A DNA stretch of 64,000 nt, from NCBI GenBank assembly GCA_937915375.1, contig CALDMO010000042.1:1-64000 (forward strand), written 5' to 3'. The notes under the pieces are model-generated. The model had not been told where the DNA came from, searched no databases, and was given only the letters and a program-made list of their open reading frames with translations. Below, one piece after another: positions 14,670 to 22,275 of the stretch. Source of the DNA: an uncultured Marvinbryantia sp. (GTDB lineage Bacteria; Bacillota; Clostridia; Lachnospirales; Lachnospiraceae). Numbering within the stretch: the stretch's first letter is position 1; each line of letters begins with the position of its first letter. The position numbers and the translations under genes were made by a program.

Positions 14670-15095
14670 ATGGATATTAAGAAAAGAGTGGATCGTATTG
14701 TTAATTTTTATCATACACGAGATCCCTTTGAAATCATTCGTGGCTTGAATGTTATACTTGTTTATTATCCACTCAACGGGGTGCGTGGTTTTTACCAATA
14801 TTTTCAAAGGAATAATATCATTTATATTGATGAGCGCCTTCCTGAGCATGAGAAAAAATTTGTTTTGGCTCACGAATTAGGACATATGTTTCTACACAAA
14901 GGAACAAATGCGATTTTTATGGATACCCGCACACACTTTAATTCATCACGATATGAAACAGAGGCAGATTTATTCGCTATGTACCTTCTCTTCTCTGATG
15001 ATATGATTTCCGAATACAAAAATTGTACAATAGAACAAATTTCTCATACTATCGGATATCATGAGAAACTAATCGAACTACGCATGCGGAATTAA
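14670..15095 (+). CDS. ImmA/IrrE-family metallopeptidase
   Basis: A 141-residue zinc metallopeptidase. The HExxH motif is HELGH at residues 68-72, followed by RYETEADLFAMYLL, whose Glu is the third ligand region. In Bacillus ICEBs1, ImmA cleaves the repressor ImmR to induce excision. Here a repressor without a peptidase domain lies two genes upstream, so the same job is likely. GAAGGAC precedes the ATG, and a TTGACA lies about 45 bases upstream, suggesting the gene may also have its own promoter. Confidence 0.9.
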   Translation: MDIKKRVDRIVNFYHTRDPFEIIRGLNVILVYYPLNGVRGFYQYFQRNNIIYIDERLPEHEKKFVLAHELGHMFLHKGTNAIFMDTRTHFNSSRYETEADLFAMYLLFSDDMISEYKNCTIEQISHTIGYHEKLIELRMRN

Positions 15096-15110
15096 TCAAA
15101 AGGAGCGCAT

Positions 15111-15290
15111 ATGAATGACGAGAGAATCACGTTGGAAGAACACTATATTCTTGAAGCATATCGTCTTTTGAATGACGAAGAGAAAGAATTTATACTATGG
15201 TTATCCGGACTTGCTTCTGCTGGTCTGATGTCATCTGAAGATTTTAAAAATGTACTGTGGAATCTAGTTCGGAAGCATAAGCAAGGATAA
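15111..15290 (+). CDS. 59-residue protein after ImmA-like gene
   Basis: A short acidic, helical protein (MNDERITLEEHYILEAYRLLNDEEKEFILWLSGL...) starting after AAGGAGCGCAT, 15 bases behind the metallopeptidase gene. It is clearly the last member of the immunity operon. The helical pattern EAYRLLNDEEKEFIL is reminiscent of the C-terminal helices of small XRE proteins without the HTH, so it might modulate the repressor or the peptidase. That is speculation. Confidence 0.6.
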   Translation: MNDERITLEEHYILEAYRLLNDEEKEFILWLSGLASAGLMSSEDFKNVLWNLVRKHKQG

Positions 15291-15385
15291 TATGCTGTTG
15301 CGTTTTAAATACAAAGAGGGAATGAATTGTGAAATCAAAGCTTCCTGATATGGACCGTGTAGCAAGTGTTTCTGAATAAATCACT

Positions 15386-15403
15386 GCCCCGCTCCGGCGG
15401 GGC
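15386..15403 (+). terminator. GC-rich hairpin after the immunity operon
   Basis: Perfect stem GCCCCGC (15386-15392) with GCGGGGC (15397-15403), loop TCCG. No T run follows, so it is a weak terminator at best, or a structure in the toxin mRNA leader. The 200 bases from 15290 to 15490 otherwise hold only a 16-codon frame and this hairpin. Confidence 0.4.
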
Positions 15404-15489
15404 GCACCTTGAAAACATAATATACTTACCAGGGCAGCTGATAGAGCGGCCACTTCCCGATCTGAGTCTTGTCAGAAAGGGGAATGCTT

Positions 15490-15570
15490 ATGAGTACATA
15501 TGAGGAACTAAGCTTGATTGTAAGCGTTGCTTTACTAGTCGTAGCAATTCTGAATTTGAAAAATAAGTAA
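15490..15570 (+). CDS. Type I holin-like toxin peptide
   Basis: A 26-residue hydrophobic peptide, MSTYEELSLIVSVALLVVAI followed by LNLKNK. It has the acidic N-terminus, single membrane helix and basic tail of the putative holin-like toxins related to TxpA and BsrG. AAAGGGGA precedes the ATG. The reading frame ends inside a hairpin shared with a convergent RNA from the minus strand, the arrangement known for txpA/ratA and bsrG/SR4. It would depolarise the membrane when not silenced by its antisense RNA. Confidence 0.78.
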   Translation: MSTYEELSLIVSVALLVVAILNLKNK

Positions 15571-15661
15571 GCCGCCCTGTCCCTGGAAAGATAGGCGGCT
15601 TACTTAGCTTAATATTTTACCGGGTCGGGAAGTCTTGACCTTCCTTATCGGCTGTCTTGTT
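15564..15661 (-). ncRNA. Antitoxin antisense RNA (RatA/SR4-like)
   Basis: The RNA runs from a consensus promoter at 15668-15696 to the T-tailed hairpin at 15565-15605, about 98 bases. It is complementary to the 3' end and 3' untranslated region of the toxin message. An internal hairpin GGAAG/CTTCC lies near 15630. This matches the layout of RNA antitoxins of the TxpA/BsrG group. The length is inferred from promoter and terminator. Confidence 0.7.
15565..15605. terminator. Shared bidirectional terminator of the toxin-antitoxin pair
   Basis: Perfect 12-base stem AAGTAAGCCGCC (15565-15576) with GGCGGCTTACTT (15594-15605). On the minus strand it is followed by ATTTTTC, ending the antisense RNA. 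On the plus strand it ends the toxin mRNA. Confidence 0.85.
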
Positions 15662-15667
15662 AAGTAT

Positions 15668-15696
15668 ATTATAATTAATACTTCCGAAAATGTCAA
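15668..15696 (-). promoter_or_regulatory. Antitoxin RNA promoter (full consensus)
   Basis: On the minus strand TTGACA (15691-15696), a 17-base spacer and TATAAT (15668-15673). Both boxes match consensus exactly, as expected for an abundant antitoxin RNA. Confidence 0.88.
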
Positions 15697-15700
15697 ATAG

Positions 15701-15735
15701 CAAAACCGCCCGGTGCGCCAACACCGAACGGCTTT
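15701..15735 (-). terminator. Minus-strand terminator upstream of the antitoxin promoter
   Basis: Stem CCGTTCGGTG with CACCGGGCGG in the minus-strand RNA (two U-G pairs), loop TTGGCG, then TTTT. It would insulate the antitoxin promoter from leftward read-through. Confidence 0.65.
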
Positions 15736-15766
15736 ACATAGATCATAGATGTAACCTGACAACCAC

Positions 15767-15815
15767 AAGGATGTATGGTCACTCTACCTACAAACAGATT
15801 TTACCATACATCCTT
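15767..15815. repeat. 13-base inverted repeat upstream of integrase
   Basis: AAGGATGTATGGT (15767-15779) and its exact complement ACCATACATCCTT (15803-15815) with a 23-base spacer. It lies about 55 bases before the integrase start. It could bind a regulator or integrase, or fold in the leader of the integrase mRNA. No T tail follows. Together with the terminator and antitoxin promoter it fills the gap between toxin and integrase. Confidence 0.65.
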
Positions 15816-15869
15816 CCACTTGAACAGGGTGTATTTTTTATACCCTAAATTATGAAAGGATATGATTTT

Positions 15870-17120
15870 ATGGCACTGATTAAATGCCCTGAATGTGAAT
15901 TACAGGTAAGTGATAAAGCACTCTCTTGCCCTCATTGCGGATTCCCGATGCAAGATACACAATCTTCCACTAAGCGAAAAAAATCTTCCACTAAACGAAG
16001 AAGGCTTCCAAATGGTTTTGGAAGTATTACAGAATTAAAAAATAAAAACCTACGCAACCCATTTTATGTGCGGATATGTGTAGGAAAAAACGAATTTGGA
16101 AAGCCTGTTTTGAAATCACTCAAGCCGCAATGTTTATTCCCATCTTATCAAGATGCATATAGTGCTCTTATGGAATATAACAAAAATCCATATGATCTGG
16201 ATGCTGATATCACTGTCGCTCAATTGTATGAAAAATGGACTGCTACTTATTTTGAAAATATCGCTCCAAGCAGCACAAGAACCATTACATCGGCCTGGAC
16301 CTACTGCTCGGCAATCTATAACATGCGGGCAAAAGATGTGCGGGCGCGTCATATTAAGGGCTGCATGGATGAGGGATATCGCGTTGAAACGCAAGGAAAA
16401 AAGAAAGGCGAAAAAGTATTTGCTACAGCCGGCACAAAATCCAGGATAAAGTCGCTCTTTAATTTGATGTTTGATTATGCTCTCGAATATGAAATAGTTG
16501 ACAGAAATTATGCGCGAACCTTTGAAGTGTCAGATGAGATTTTAAAAGAAAAGGAGGAAACGAAGCGCGGACATATCATACTTACGGATGACGAACTGGA
16601 ACTTTTATGGAAAAATGTAAATCATGTGAAATTTGCTGACTGGGTACTGATTCACAGCTATATGGGTTGGCGTCCACAGGAGCTGGCAAAGATACGGCTT
16701 AACGAAGTGAATCTGGAACAATGGTATATTCAATCAGGAATGAAAACAGCTGCCGGAAAACAGCGCATTGTTCCGATACATTCTCGTATACGTAATCTTG
16801 TACGACAGAATTACGAAAACGCCGTATCACTTGGCAGTGAATATCTTTTTAATGATCCAGAAGCCACGAAAGGCGGTATGAAGATTACGTACGACAAGTA
16901 TGCTGGCCGTTTTGACAAAGTTATCGCTGCATTGAATCTGAATAGTGAACATCGCCCTCACGATCCAAGGATGACGTTTATTACCAGATGCAAAAAGGCA
17001 GGTGTTGATGAATACGCTCTGAAGCTGATTGTCGGTCACAAAATTGAGGACATCACGGAAGCAGTTTATACTGATCGTGATCTGGAGTGGCTGCGCAAAG
17101 ACTTGGAAAAAATAAAATAA
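15870..17120 (+). CDS. Phage tyrosine integrase with N-terminal zinc ribbon
   Basis: Site-specific recombinase of 416 residues. A zinc ribbon (CPEC at 6-9, CPHC at 20-23) precedes a basic linker, an arm-binding domain, the SAM-like core-binding domain (about 110-220) and the catalytic domain. The catalytic residues are visible: Arg268 in GWRPQEL, His364 and Arg367 in HDPRMTF, His390 in VGHK, and the nucleophile Tyr400 in AVYTDRD. The ATG at 15870 follows GAAAGGA; an ATG at 15852 has no site. It marks the right end of the prophage, next to the host GGGtGRT gene. Confidence 0.95.
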   Translation: MALIKCPECELQVSDKALSCPHCGFPMQDTQSSTKRKKSSTKRRRLPNGFGSITELKNKNLRNPFYVRICVGKNEFGKPVLKSLKPQCLFPSYQDAYSALMEYNKNPYDLDADITVAQLYEKWTATYFENIAPSSTRTITSAWTYCSAIYNMRAKDVRARHIKGCMDEGYRVETQGKKKGEKVFATAGTKSRIKSLFNLMFDYALEYEIVDRNYARTFEVSDEILKEKEETKRGHIILTDDELELLWKNVNHVKFADWVLIHSYMGWRPQELAKIRLNEVNLEQWYIQSGMKTAAGKQRIVPIHSRIRNLVRQNYENAVSLGSEYLFNDPEATKGGMKITYDKYAGRFDKVIAALNLNSEHRPHDPRMTFITRCKKAGVDEYALKLIVGHKIEDITEAVYTDRDLEWLRKDLEKIK

Positions 17121-17142
17121 GCGCATCAAAAGCGATGCGCTT
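17119..17142 (+). terminator. Integrase terminator
   Basis: Perfect stem AAGCGCATC (17119-17127) with GATGCGCTT (17134-17142) overlapping the integrase stop codon. The T tail is short. Confidence 0.6.
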
Positions 17143-17171
17143 ATCCTATTTAAGTTAACAAATATCGGTTC

Positions 17172-17191
17172 ACAAGTAATATACAAGTAAT
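17172..17191. repeat. Candidate integrase arm-type sites
   Basis: ACAAGTAAT occurs twice (17172-17180 and 17183-17191), and a related TTCACAAATAC follows. Short direct repeats like these just outside an integrase gene are typical arm-type sites. The attachment core itself must lie between 17120 and 17265 but cannot be found without the other prophage end. Confidence 0.4.
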
Positions 17192-17265
17192 TCACAAATA
17201 CTGTTAATTTTACTACTTTTTACACCATCTAACAAAATCTAAGAATATTGATTTTAAGCCATTTC

Positions 17266-18276
17266 TTAGAAGTTGCCAGCTTTTGCTGCTTCCTCAATGG
17301 AAACTGCAACAGCAACAGTCATACCAACCATCGGGTTGTTGCCTGCGCCGATCAGACCCATCATTTCAACGTGAGCCGGTACGGAAGAAGAACCTGCGAA
17401 CTGTGCATCAGAATGCATACGTCCGAGTGTATCTGTCATACCATAAGAAGCCGGGCCGGCTGCCATGTTGTCCGGGTGAAGAGTACGTCCTGTACCGCCG
17501 CCGGAAGCAACAGAGAAGTATTTCTTTCCTGCTTCGATTCTTTCTTTTTTGTAAGTACCTGCAACCGGATGCTGGAAACGTGTCGGGTTGGTAGAGTTAC
17601 CTGTGATGGAAACATCAACATTTTCTTTCCACATGATCGCTACACCTTCCGGAACACTGTTTGCACCGTAGCAGTTAACTTTCGCACGAAGACCTTCAGA
17701 ATACGGTTTTCTGAATACTTCTTTTACTTCGTTTGTATACGGATCATATTCTGTCTCAACGTATGTAAAGCCGTTGATACGGGAAATAATCTGTGCAGCA
17801 TCTTTTCCAAGACCGTTCAGGATAACACGAAGCGGTTTCTGACGAACTTTATTTGCTTTTTCTGCAATACCGATCGCACCTTCTGCTGCTGCGAAAGACT
17901 CATGACCTGCCAAAAATGCAAAACATTCTGTCTCTTCTTCCAGAAGCATTTTTCCGAGGTTACCATGTCCAAGACCTACTTTACGAGTATCTGCTACAGA
18001 TCCCGGAATACAGAAAGCCTGCAGACCTTCACCGATTGCTGCTGCTGCGTCAGAAGCTTTTCTGCAGCCTTTTTTGATTGCAATTGCTGCACCTACAATG
18101 TATGCCCAGCAAGCATTTTCAAAACAGATCGGCTGAATGCCTTTGATCTGATCGTAAACGTTCAGTCCGGCATCTTTTGTAATTTTCTCTGCTTCTTCCA
18201 GAGAAGCAATTCCATAACTATTCAGAGCCGCATTAATCTGATTAATACGTCTTTCATATGATTCAAATAAAGCCAT
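17266..18276 (-). CDS. GGGtGRT protein
   Basis: A 336-residue protein with the eponymous SGGGTGRTLHPDNM near residue 268, after a long N-terminal part with several conserved cysteines (GIQPICFENACW, AFCIPGSV). The family is common in Clostridia and named after this motif; its reaction is not established. It lies 20 bases downstream of a NifU-like scaffold protein in the same operon, an association that suggests iron-sulfur or sulfur chemistry. The prophage is inserted just past its stop without truncating it. Confidence 0.93.
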   Translation of the reverse strand: MALFESYERRINQINAALNSYGIASLEEAEKITKDAGLNVYDQIKGIQPICFENACWAYIVGAAIAIKKGCRKASDAAAAIGEGLQAFCIPGSVADTRKVGLGHGNLGKMLLEEETECFAFLAGHESFAAAEGAIGIAEKANKVRQKPLRVILNGLGKDAAQIISRINGFTYVETEYDPYTNEVKEVFRKPYSEGLRAKVNCYGANSVPEGVAIMWKENVDVSITGNSTNPTRFQHPVAGTYKKERIEAGKKYFSVASGGGTGRTLHPDNMAAGPASYGMTDTLGRMHSDAQFAGSSSVPAHVEMMGLIGAGNNPMVGMTVAVAVSIEEAAKAGNF

Positions 18277-18296
18277 TGATTTGTCCTCCTATCCAA

Positions 18297-18989
18297 TTAT
18301 TCTTTTCTCGGGTCGATAATCTTAACAGCGTCATCTACACGGCCATACTGACCTTTTGCTTTTTCCCATGCAGTATTCGGATCATCGCCTTTTTTGATGA
18401 AATCTGTCATCTTGCCAAGGTTTACGAACTGATAACCGATAATCTCGTTGTCAGCGTCAAGCGCAATACCTGTTACATAACCTTCTGCCATTTCCAGATA
18501 ACGAGGACCTTTTTTCAGAGTTCCGTACATGGTACCAACCTGAGAACGAAGGCCTTTTCCAAGGTCTTCCAGACCAGCGCCTACCGGAAGTCCATCTTCA
18601 GAGAACGCGGACTGAGAACGTCCGTAAACGATCTGCAGGAACAGTTCTCTCATTGCAGTATTGATCGCATCACATACAAGGTCTGTGTTCAGCGCTTCCA
18701 TAACTGTCAGACCCGGAAGGATCTCAGATGCCATAGCTGCGGAATGAGTCATACCAGAACATCCCAGTGTCTCGATCAGAGCTTCCTGAATAATACCGTC
18801 TTTTACATTCAGAGACAGCTTACATGCACCCTGCTGCGGTGCGCACCAGCCTACGCCGTGTGTAAAACCGGAAATATCTTTTACTTCTTTTGCCTGTACC
18901 CATTTTGCTTCTTCCGGAATCGGAGCAGCGCCATGATGTACGCCCTGTGCAACTGGACACATTTCTTCTACTTCGCGTGAATAAATCAT
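18297..18989 (-). CDS. NifU-like iron-sulfur scaffold protein
   Basis: A 230-residue protein related to the NifU/IscU N-terminal domain, with cysteines in MCPVAQGVHHG, WCAPQQGACKLSLNV and ETLGCSGMTHSAAMASEI. It is longer than IscU because of a C-terminal extension. Scaffolds of this type assemble Fe-S clusters before transfer. The start at 18989 follows GAAAGGAG; the in-frame ATG at 19037 has no site. It is encoded directly before the GGGtGRT protein, so the two probably act together. Confidence 0.85.
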   Translation of the reverse strand: MIYSREVEEMCPVAQGVHHGAAPIPEEAKWVQAKEVKDISGFTHGVGWCAPQQGACKLSLNVKDGIIQEALIETLGCSGMTHSAAMASEILPGLTVMEALNTDLVCDAINTAMRELFLQIVYGRSQSAFSEDGLPVGAGLEDLGKGLRSQVGTMYGTLKKGPRYLEMAEGYVTGIALDADNEIIGYQFVNLGKMTDFIKKGDDPNTAWEKAKGQYGRVDDAVKIIDPRKE

Positions 18990-19105
18990 TTTAAGACTCC
19001 TTTCAATAATGAATATCTTTCTGTGTACGCCGTACAAGCGACCGTACCTTATTCATATTTTCTCATAAAACGACAAATTAGTCCAGTAAATTTTATGATT
19101 TTCTT

Positions 19106-19134
19106 TTGCTAAATTCTCCAAAATGCGCTATACT
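19106..19134 (+). promoter_or_regulatory. Promoter of the YprB-like gene
   Basis: TTGCTA (19106-19111), 17-base spacer, TATACT (19129-19134). The predicted start lies about 40 bases before the ATG of the exonuclease gene. Confidence 0.7.
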
Positions 19135-19179
19135 GTAACCGCAAAAAAATAAAATCTGTTTATTTTAGAGAGGTTTTTT

Positions 19180-20241
19180 ATGATCATACGTACTTCACCT
19201 GCCAGCCTGAACCTGGAAAACACACCGTTTCAGTCCACGGATCCATCTGGCCTTTTGTTTTTTGATATCGAAACAACCGGTTTTACCGCCCGCTCTTCTT
19301 CTCTGTATTTAATCGGCGCAATCGCTCTTAAAGACAGCCAGTGGACTGCTACACAGTGGTTTGCCGAATCTCCTGATGAAGAAAAGAATATCTTGGAGGC
19401 GTTTCTGGAATACGCAAAATCCTTTTCACAAATCATTCATTTTAACGGACAGCGTTTTGACCTCCCCTACCTGAAGGAGAAATGTGAATTATATCAACTT
19501 CCTTATACGCTCTCTACACTGATCAGCCGTGATCTTTACCGGATGCTGCGCTCTCTGCGCGAACTCCTGAGACTTACCAGCATGAGCCAGAAAAGTTTAG
19601 AAGAATTTCTCGGCCTGTTCCGCCGCGATCCATTTCATGGCGGCGAACTGATTGCCATCTACCAGAAATATGTCAGACAGCCTGCTGATGATATTCTAAA
19701 TATGCTTCTGCTCCATAATTATGAAGATCTTCTGGGAATGCTAACGTTGATCCCAATGCTCTCCTATCGTACGTTTCTGGATGCCTCCTATCAGGTATCG
19801 ACAGCGGAACGTATCGGAGATGCGCTTATCATCCGCGGTTGGCTGCCATATCCCCTACCAAAGCCTTTTTCCTATCGCGGAGATTATTTTTGCCTAAGCG
19901 CCGAACAGACATATTTTTCTATGCAGATTCCCGGCGTACAAAAAACATTGAAGCATTTTTTCCCGGATTATAAAAACTATTATTTTTTACCTCTGGAAGA
20001 CACCGCCATGCACAAGAGCATCGCTTCTTACGTAGATAAGGAATTCCGCGAACCGGCAAAGGCTTCCAACTGCTACAATAAAAAAGAAGGTTTCTATCTG
20101 CCCCAGTTTTCTGATATTTTTAAACCTGTATTCAAGGAAAATTATACTGACACGCTGCTTTATTTTCCCTATAAGGAATCGACGTTGAGCGATAGAAATG
20201 TTCTGCAGAAATATGCGGAACATCTCATCGAGCATATGTAG
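19180..20241 (+). CDS. yprB: YprB-type RNase H-like exonuclease
   Basis: A 353-residue protein with an N-terminal DEDD exonuclease fold: FFDIETTGF (Exo I), IIHFNGQRFDLPYL (Exo II) and a later HNYEDLLGM (Exo III) with Asp. The C-terminal third is less conserved. YprB-like proteins are widespread in Firmicutes and predicted to act on nucleic acid 3' ends; the substrate is not settled. It stands alone between a promoter and a bidirectional terminator. Confidence 0.88.
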   Translation: MIIRTSPASLNLENTPFQSTDPSGLLFFDIETTGFTARSSSLYLIGAIALKDSQWTATQWFAESPDEEKNILEAFLEYAKSFSQIIHFNGQRFDLPYLKEKCELYQLPYTLSTLISRDLYRMLRSLRELLRLTSMSQKSLEEFLGLFRRDPFHGGELIAIYQKYVRQPADDILNMLLLHNYEDLLGMLTLIPMLSYRTFLDASYQVSTAERIGDALIIRGWLPYPLPKPFSYRGDYFCLSAEQTYFSMQIPGVQKTLKHFFPDYKNYYFLPLEDTAMHKSIASYVDKEFREPAKASNCYNKKEGFYLPQFSDIFKPVFKENYTDTLLYFPYKESTLSDRNVLQKYAEHLIEHM

Positions 20242-20275
20242 TATCTACTCTGCTGTTTCCATGAAACTACACAAA

Positions 20276-20303
20276 AAACTCCCGCACGATCATGCGGGAG
20301 TTT
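20276..20303. terminator. Bidirectional terminator
   Basis: Stem AAACTCCCGCA (20276-20286) with TGCGGGAGTTT (20293-20303), loop CGATCA. T-rich tails follow on both strands, ending the YprB and S1-protein genes that converge here. Confidence 0.88.
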
Positions 20304-20318
20304 ACTTTACTGTCTAAA

Positions 20319-21398
20319 TTATTCAGCGTCTTCCTCTTTTTCCGGAGCCTGCTGAAGCGCTTTCATGCTCAGGCTGATTTTCTTTTCTTCGCCGTTGAAA
20401 TCTACAACCTTAGCTTCAATTTCCTGACCAACATTTAACACATCAGCCGGTTTGTCTACATGCTCATGAGAAATCTGAGATACATGAAGCAATGCATCTA
20501 CGCCCGGTTCCAGCTCTACAAATGCTCCAAAATCCGTCATACGTGCAACACATCCGGTTACTACATTGCCTACTGCATATTTTTCTTCTGCAGTCAGCCA
20601 CGGATTCTGATCTTCAAATTTCAAGCTCAACGCAATCTTGCTGCCGTTGATATCTTTCAGCAGAACTTTCAGTTTGTCACCAACTTTTAATACCTTCTTC
20701 GGATTTTCTACTCTGCCCCAAGACATCTCAGAAATATGAAGCAGACCGTCAGCACCGCCAAGATCAATAAATGCACCAAAATCTGTTACATTCTTAACTA
20801 CACCTTCTACCACATCACCTACATGGATACGTTCGAAAAGTGCTTTCTGCATTTCTTCTTTCTTTGCAACCAAAAGCTGTTTGCGGTCACCAATGATTCT
20901 TCTTCTGCGCGGATTAAACTCGGTAATAACAAACTCAATTTCCTGATCCGCAAATTTTTCCAGATTCTTTTCATAAGTATCGGAAACAAGACTAGCCGGA
21001 ATAAACACTCTTGCCTCATCTACAACCACACTTAATCCACCGGAAAGTACCTGTGTAACCTGTGCTTTCAACACTTCATGATTGTTGAACGCTTCTTCTA
21101 ATCTCTTGTTGCCTTTTTCTGCTGCAAGCTTTTTGTATGTGAGGGCAACCTGTCCGTCTCCGTCATTTACCTTCAGTACTTTTGCTTCCATCGTATCTCC
21201 AACCTTTACTGCATCACGCAGGTCAATGCTGGAATCGTTGCTATATTCGTTTTTGGAAATAATACCGTCTGCTTTGTAGCCGATATTTAAAACGATTTCG
21301 TCTTCTTTGACAGCAATAACCGTTCCCTCCACGATTTCACCATTATGAATGGTTTTTAATGATTCCTCCAACATTTGTTCAAAACTCATCTCTGACAT
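20319..21398 (-). CDS. S1 RNA-binding protein with four S1 domains (RpsA-like)
   Basis: A 359-residue protein with four tandem S1 OB-fold domains, starting around residues 16 (GEIVEGTVIAVKEDEIVL), 100 (VLKAQVTQVLSGGLSVV), 193 (GDVVEGVVKNVTDFGAFIDLGGADGLLHISEMSWGR) and 278 (GNVVTGCVARMTDFGAFVELEPGVDALLHVSQIS). It corresponds to the short ribosomal S1 of Firmicutes and binds mRNA during initiation. The ATG at 21398 follows AAGGAGG and overlaps the end of ispH by 20 bases. In some Clostridia these two are one fused protein. Confidence 0.92.
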   Translation of the reverse strand: MSEMSFEQMLEESLKTIHNGEIVEGTVIAVKEDEIVLNIGYKADGIISKNEYSNDSSIDLRDAVKVGDTMEAKVLKVNDGDGQVALTYKKLAAEKGNKRLEEAFNNHEVLKAQVTQVLSGGLSVVVDEARVFIPASLVSDTYEKNLEKFADQEIEFVITEFNPRRRRIIGDRKQLLVAKKEEMQKALFERIHVGDVVEGVVKNVTDFGAFIDLGGADGLLHISEMSWGRVENPKKVLKVGDKLKVLLKDINGSKIALSLKFEDQNPWLTAEEKYAVGNVVTGCVARMTDFGAFVELEPGVDALLHVSQISHEHVDKPADVLNVGQEIEAKVVDFNGEEKKISLSMKALQQAPEKEEDAE

Positions 21399-22230
21399 AT
21401 CTTTGAACCTCCTTAATAATATAATTGGGGGTTGAAGCCCCTGCAGTAATACCTACGCAGTCGACAGGAGGTAATTGTTTTTGCTCCAAGTCTTTCAGTG
21501 TCTGAATAAAGTAAGTATTTTCGCATTCTTTATTACAAATATCAAATAGCTTCTGTGTATTCGAACTGTGACGTCCGCCAATGACAATCATGGCGCCTAC
21601 CTGTTTTGCCATTTGTGCTGCCTCCGCTTGTCTCTCGTCCGTCGCACTGCAAATCGTATTTATAACAGTACTATCATAACCCTTTTTTGAAATAATTTCA
21701 ACTAAATTTTGAAATTTATTGTTGTTAAATGTCGTCTGTGACACAATACAAACCTTTTCCTCCGGCAGAACATGGAAATCCCGCGCCTTCTCTTCCGTCT
21801 CAATCACATCCGCACAATTATGACACCATCCCATGATACCTTCCACTTCCGGATGACATTCATTTCCGATGATCACAATCCGTTTCCCGTCAGCGCTCTC
21901 GCGTTCTACAATCCGGTGTATCTTTTTCACAAACGGGCAGGTCGCGTCCACCAGCTGAAGCCCTTTTTCCTCAATTAATCGGTAAATATCCCTGCCAACA
22001 CCATGAGAACGGATGATCACCGTCCCCTTTGAAAGCGCCTCTAATTCTTTCCGGCTGTTCAGTACCACAACGCCCTTTTCCTGCAGATCACGGACAACCT
22101 CTTCATTATGAATGATCGGACCATAGGTATAAATGCACGTTCCATCTTTTTCGGTCTGCTCATACACCTTGTCCACCGCCCGCTTCACACCGAAACAAAA
22201 TCCGGCAGTTTTCGCTACTCTTACTTCCAT
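21379..22230 (-). CDS. ispH: 4-hydroxy-3-methylbut-2-enyl diphosphate reductase
   Basis: Last enzyme of the MEP isoprenoid pathway, converting HMBPP to IPP and DMAPP with a 4Fe-4S cluster. The 283-residue protein has the three cluster cysteines at 12 (GFCFGV), 98 (DATCPFV) and 194 (NTICSATDERQ), plus SHGVGR and GGRHSSNTQKL. The length is typical of unfused IspH. It is followed by the S1 protein in a 20-base overlap and preceded by cmk, an order common in Firmicutes. Confidence 0.97.
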   Translation of the reverse strand: MEVRVAKTAGFCFGVKRAVDKVYEQTEKDGTCIYTYGPIIHNEEVVRDLQEKGVVVLNSRKELEALSKGTVIIRSHGVGRDIYRLIEEKGLQLVDATCPFVKKIHRIVERESADGKRIVIIGNECHPEVEGIMGWCHNCADVIETEEKARDFHVLPEEKVCIVSQTTFNNNKFQNLVEIISKKGYDSTVINTICSATDERQAEAAQMAKQVGAMIVIGGRHSSNTQKLFDICNKECENTYFIQTLKDLEQKQLPPVDCVGITAGASTPNYIIKEVQRYVRDEF

Positions 22231-22275
22231 ATTTATAATTCCTTATTATTATATGTTATAAATGATGTAATATGA

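Noticed and set aside
15329..15379. 16-codon plus-strand frame with a GAGGGA site and GTG start
   Set aside because: Too short to support as a gene without conservation data; it may be part of a leader.
17248..18261. 337-codon plus-strand open frame opposite the GGGtGRT gene
   Set aside because: It is exactly antisense to a well recognised protein, is Cys/Ser/Phe-rich as reversed coding sequence usually is, and has no ribosome site.
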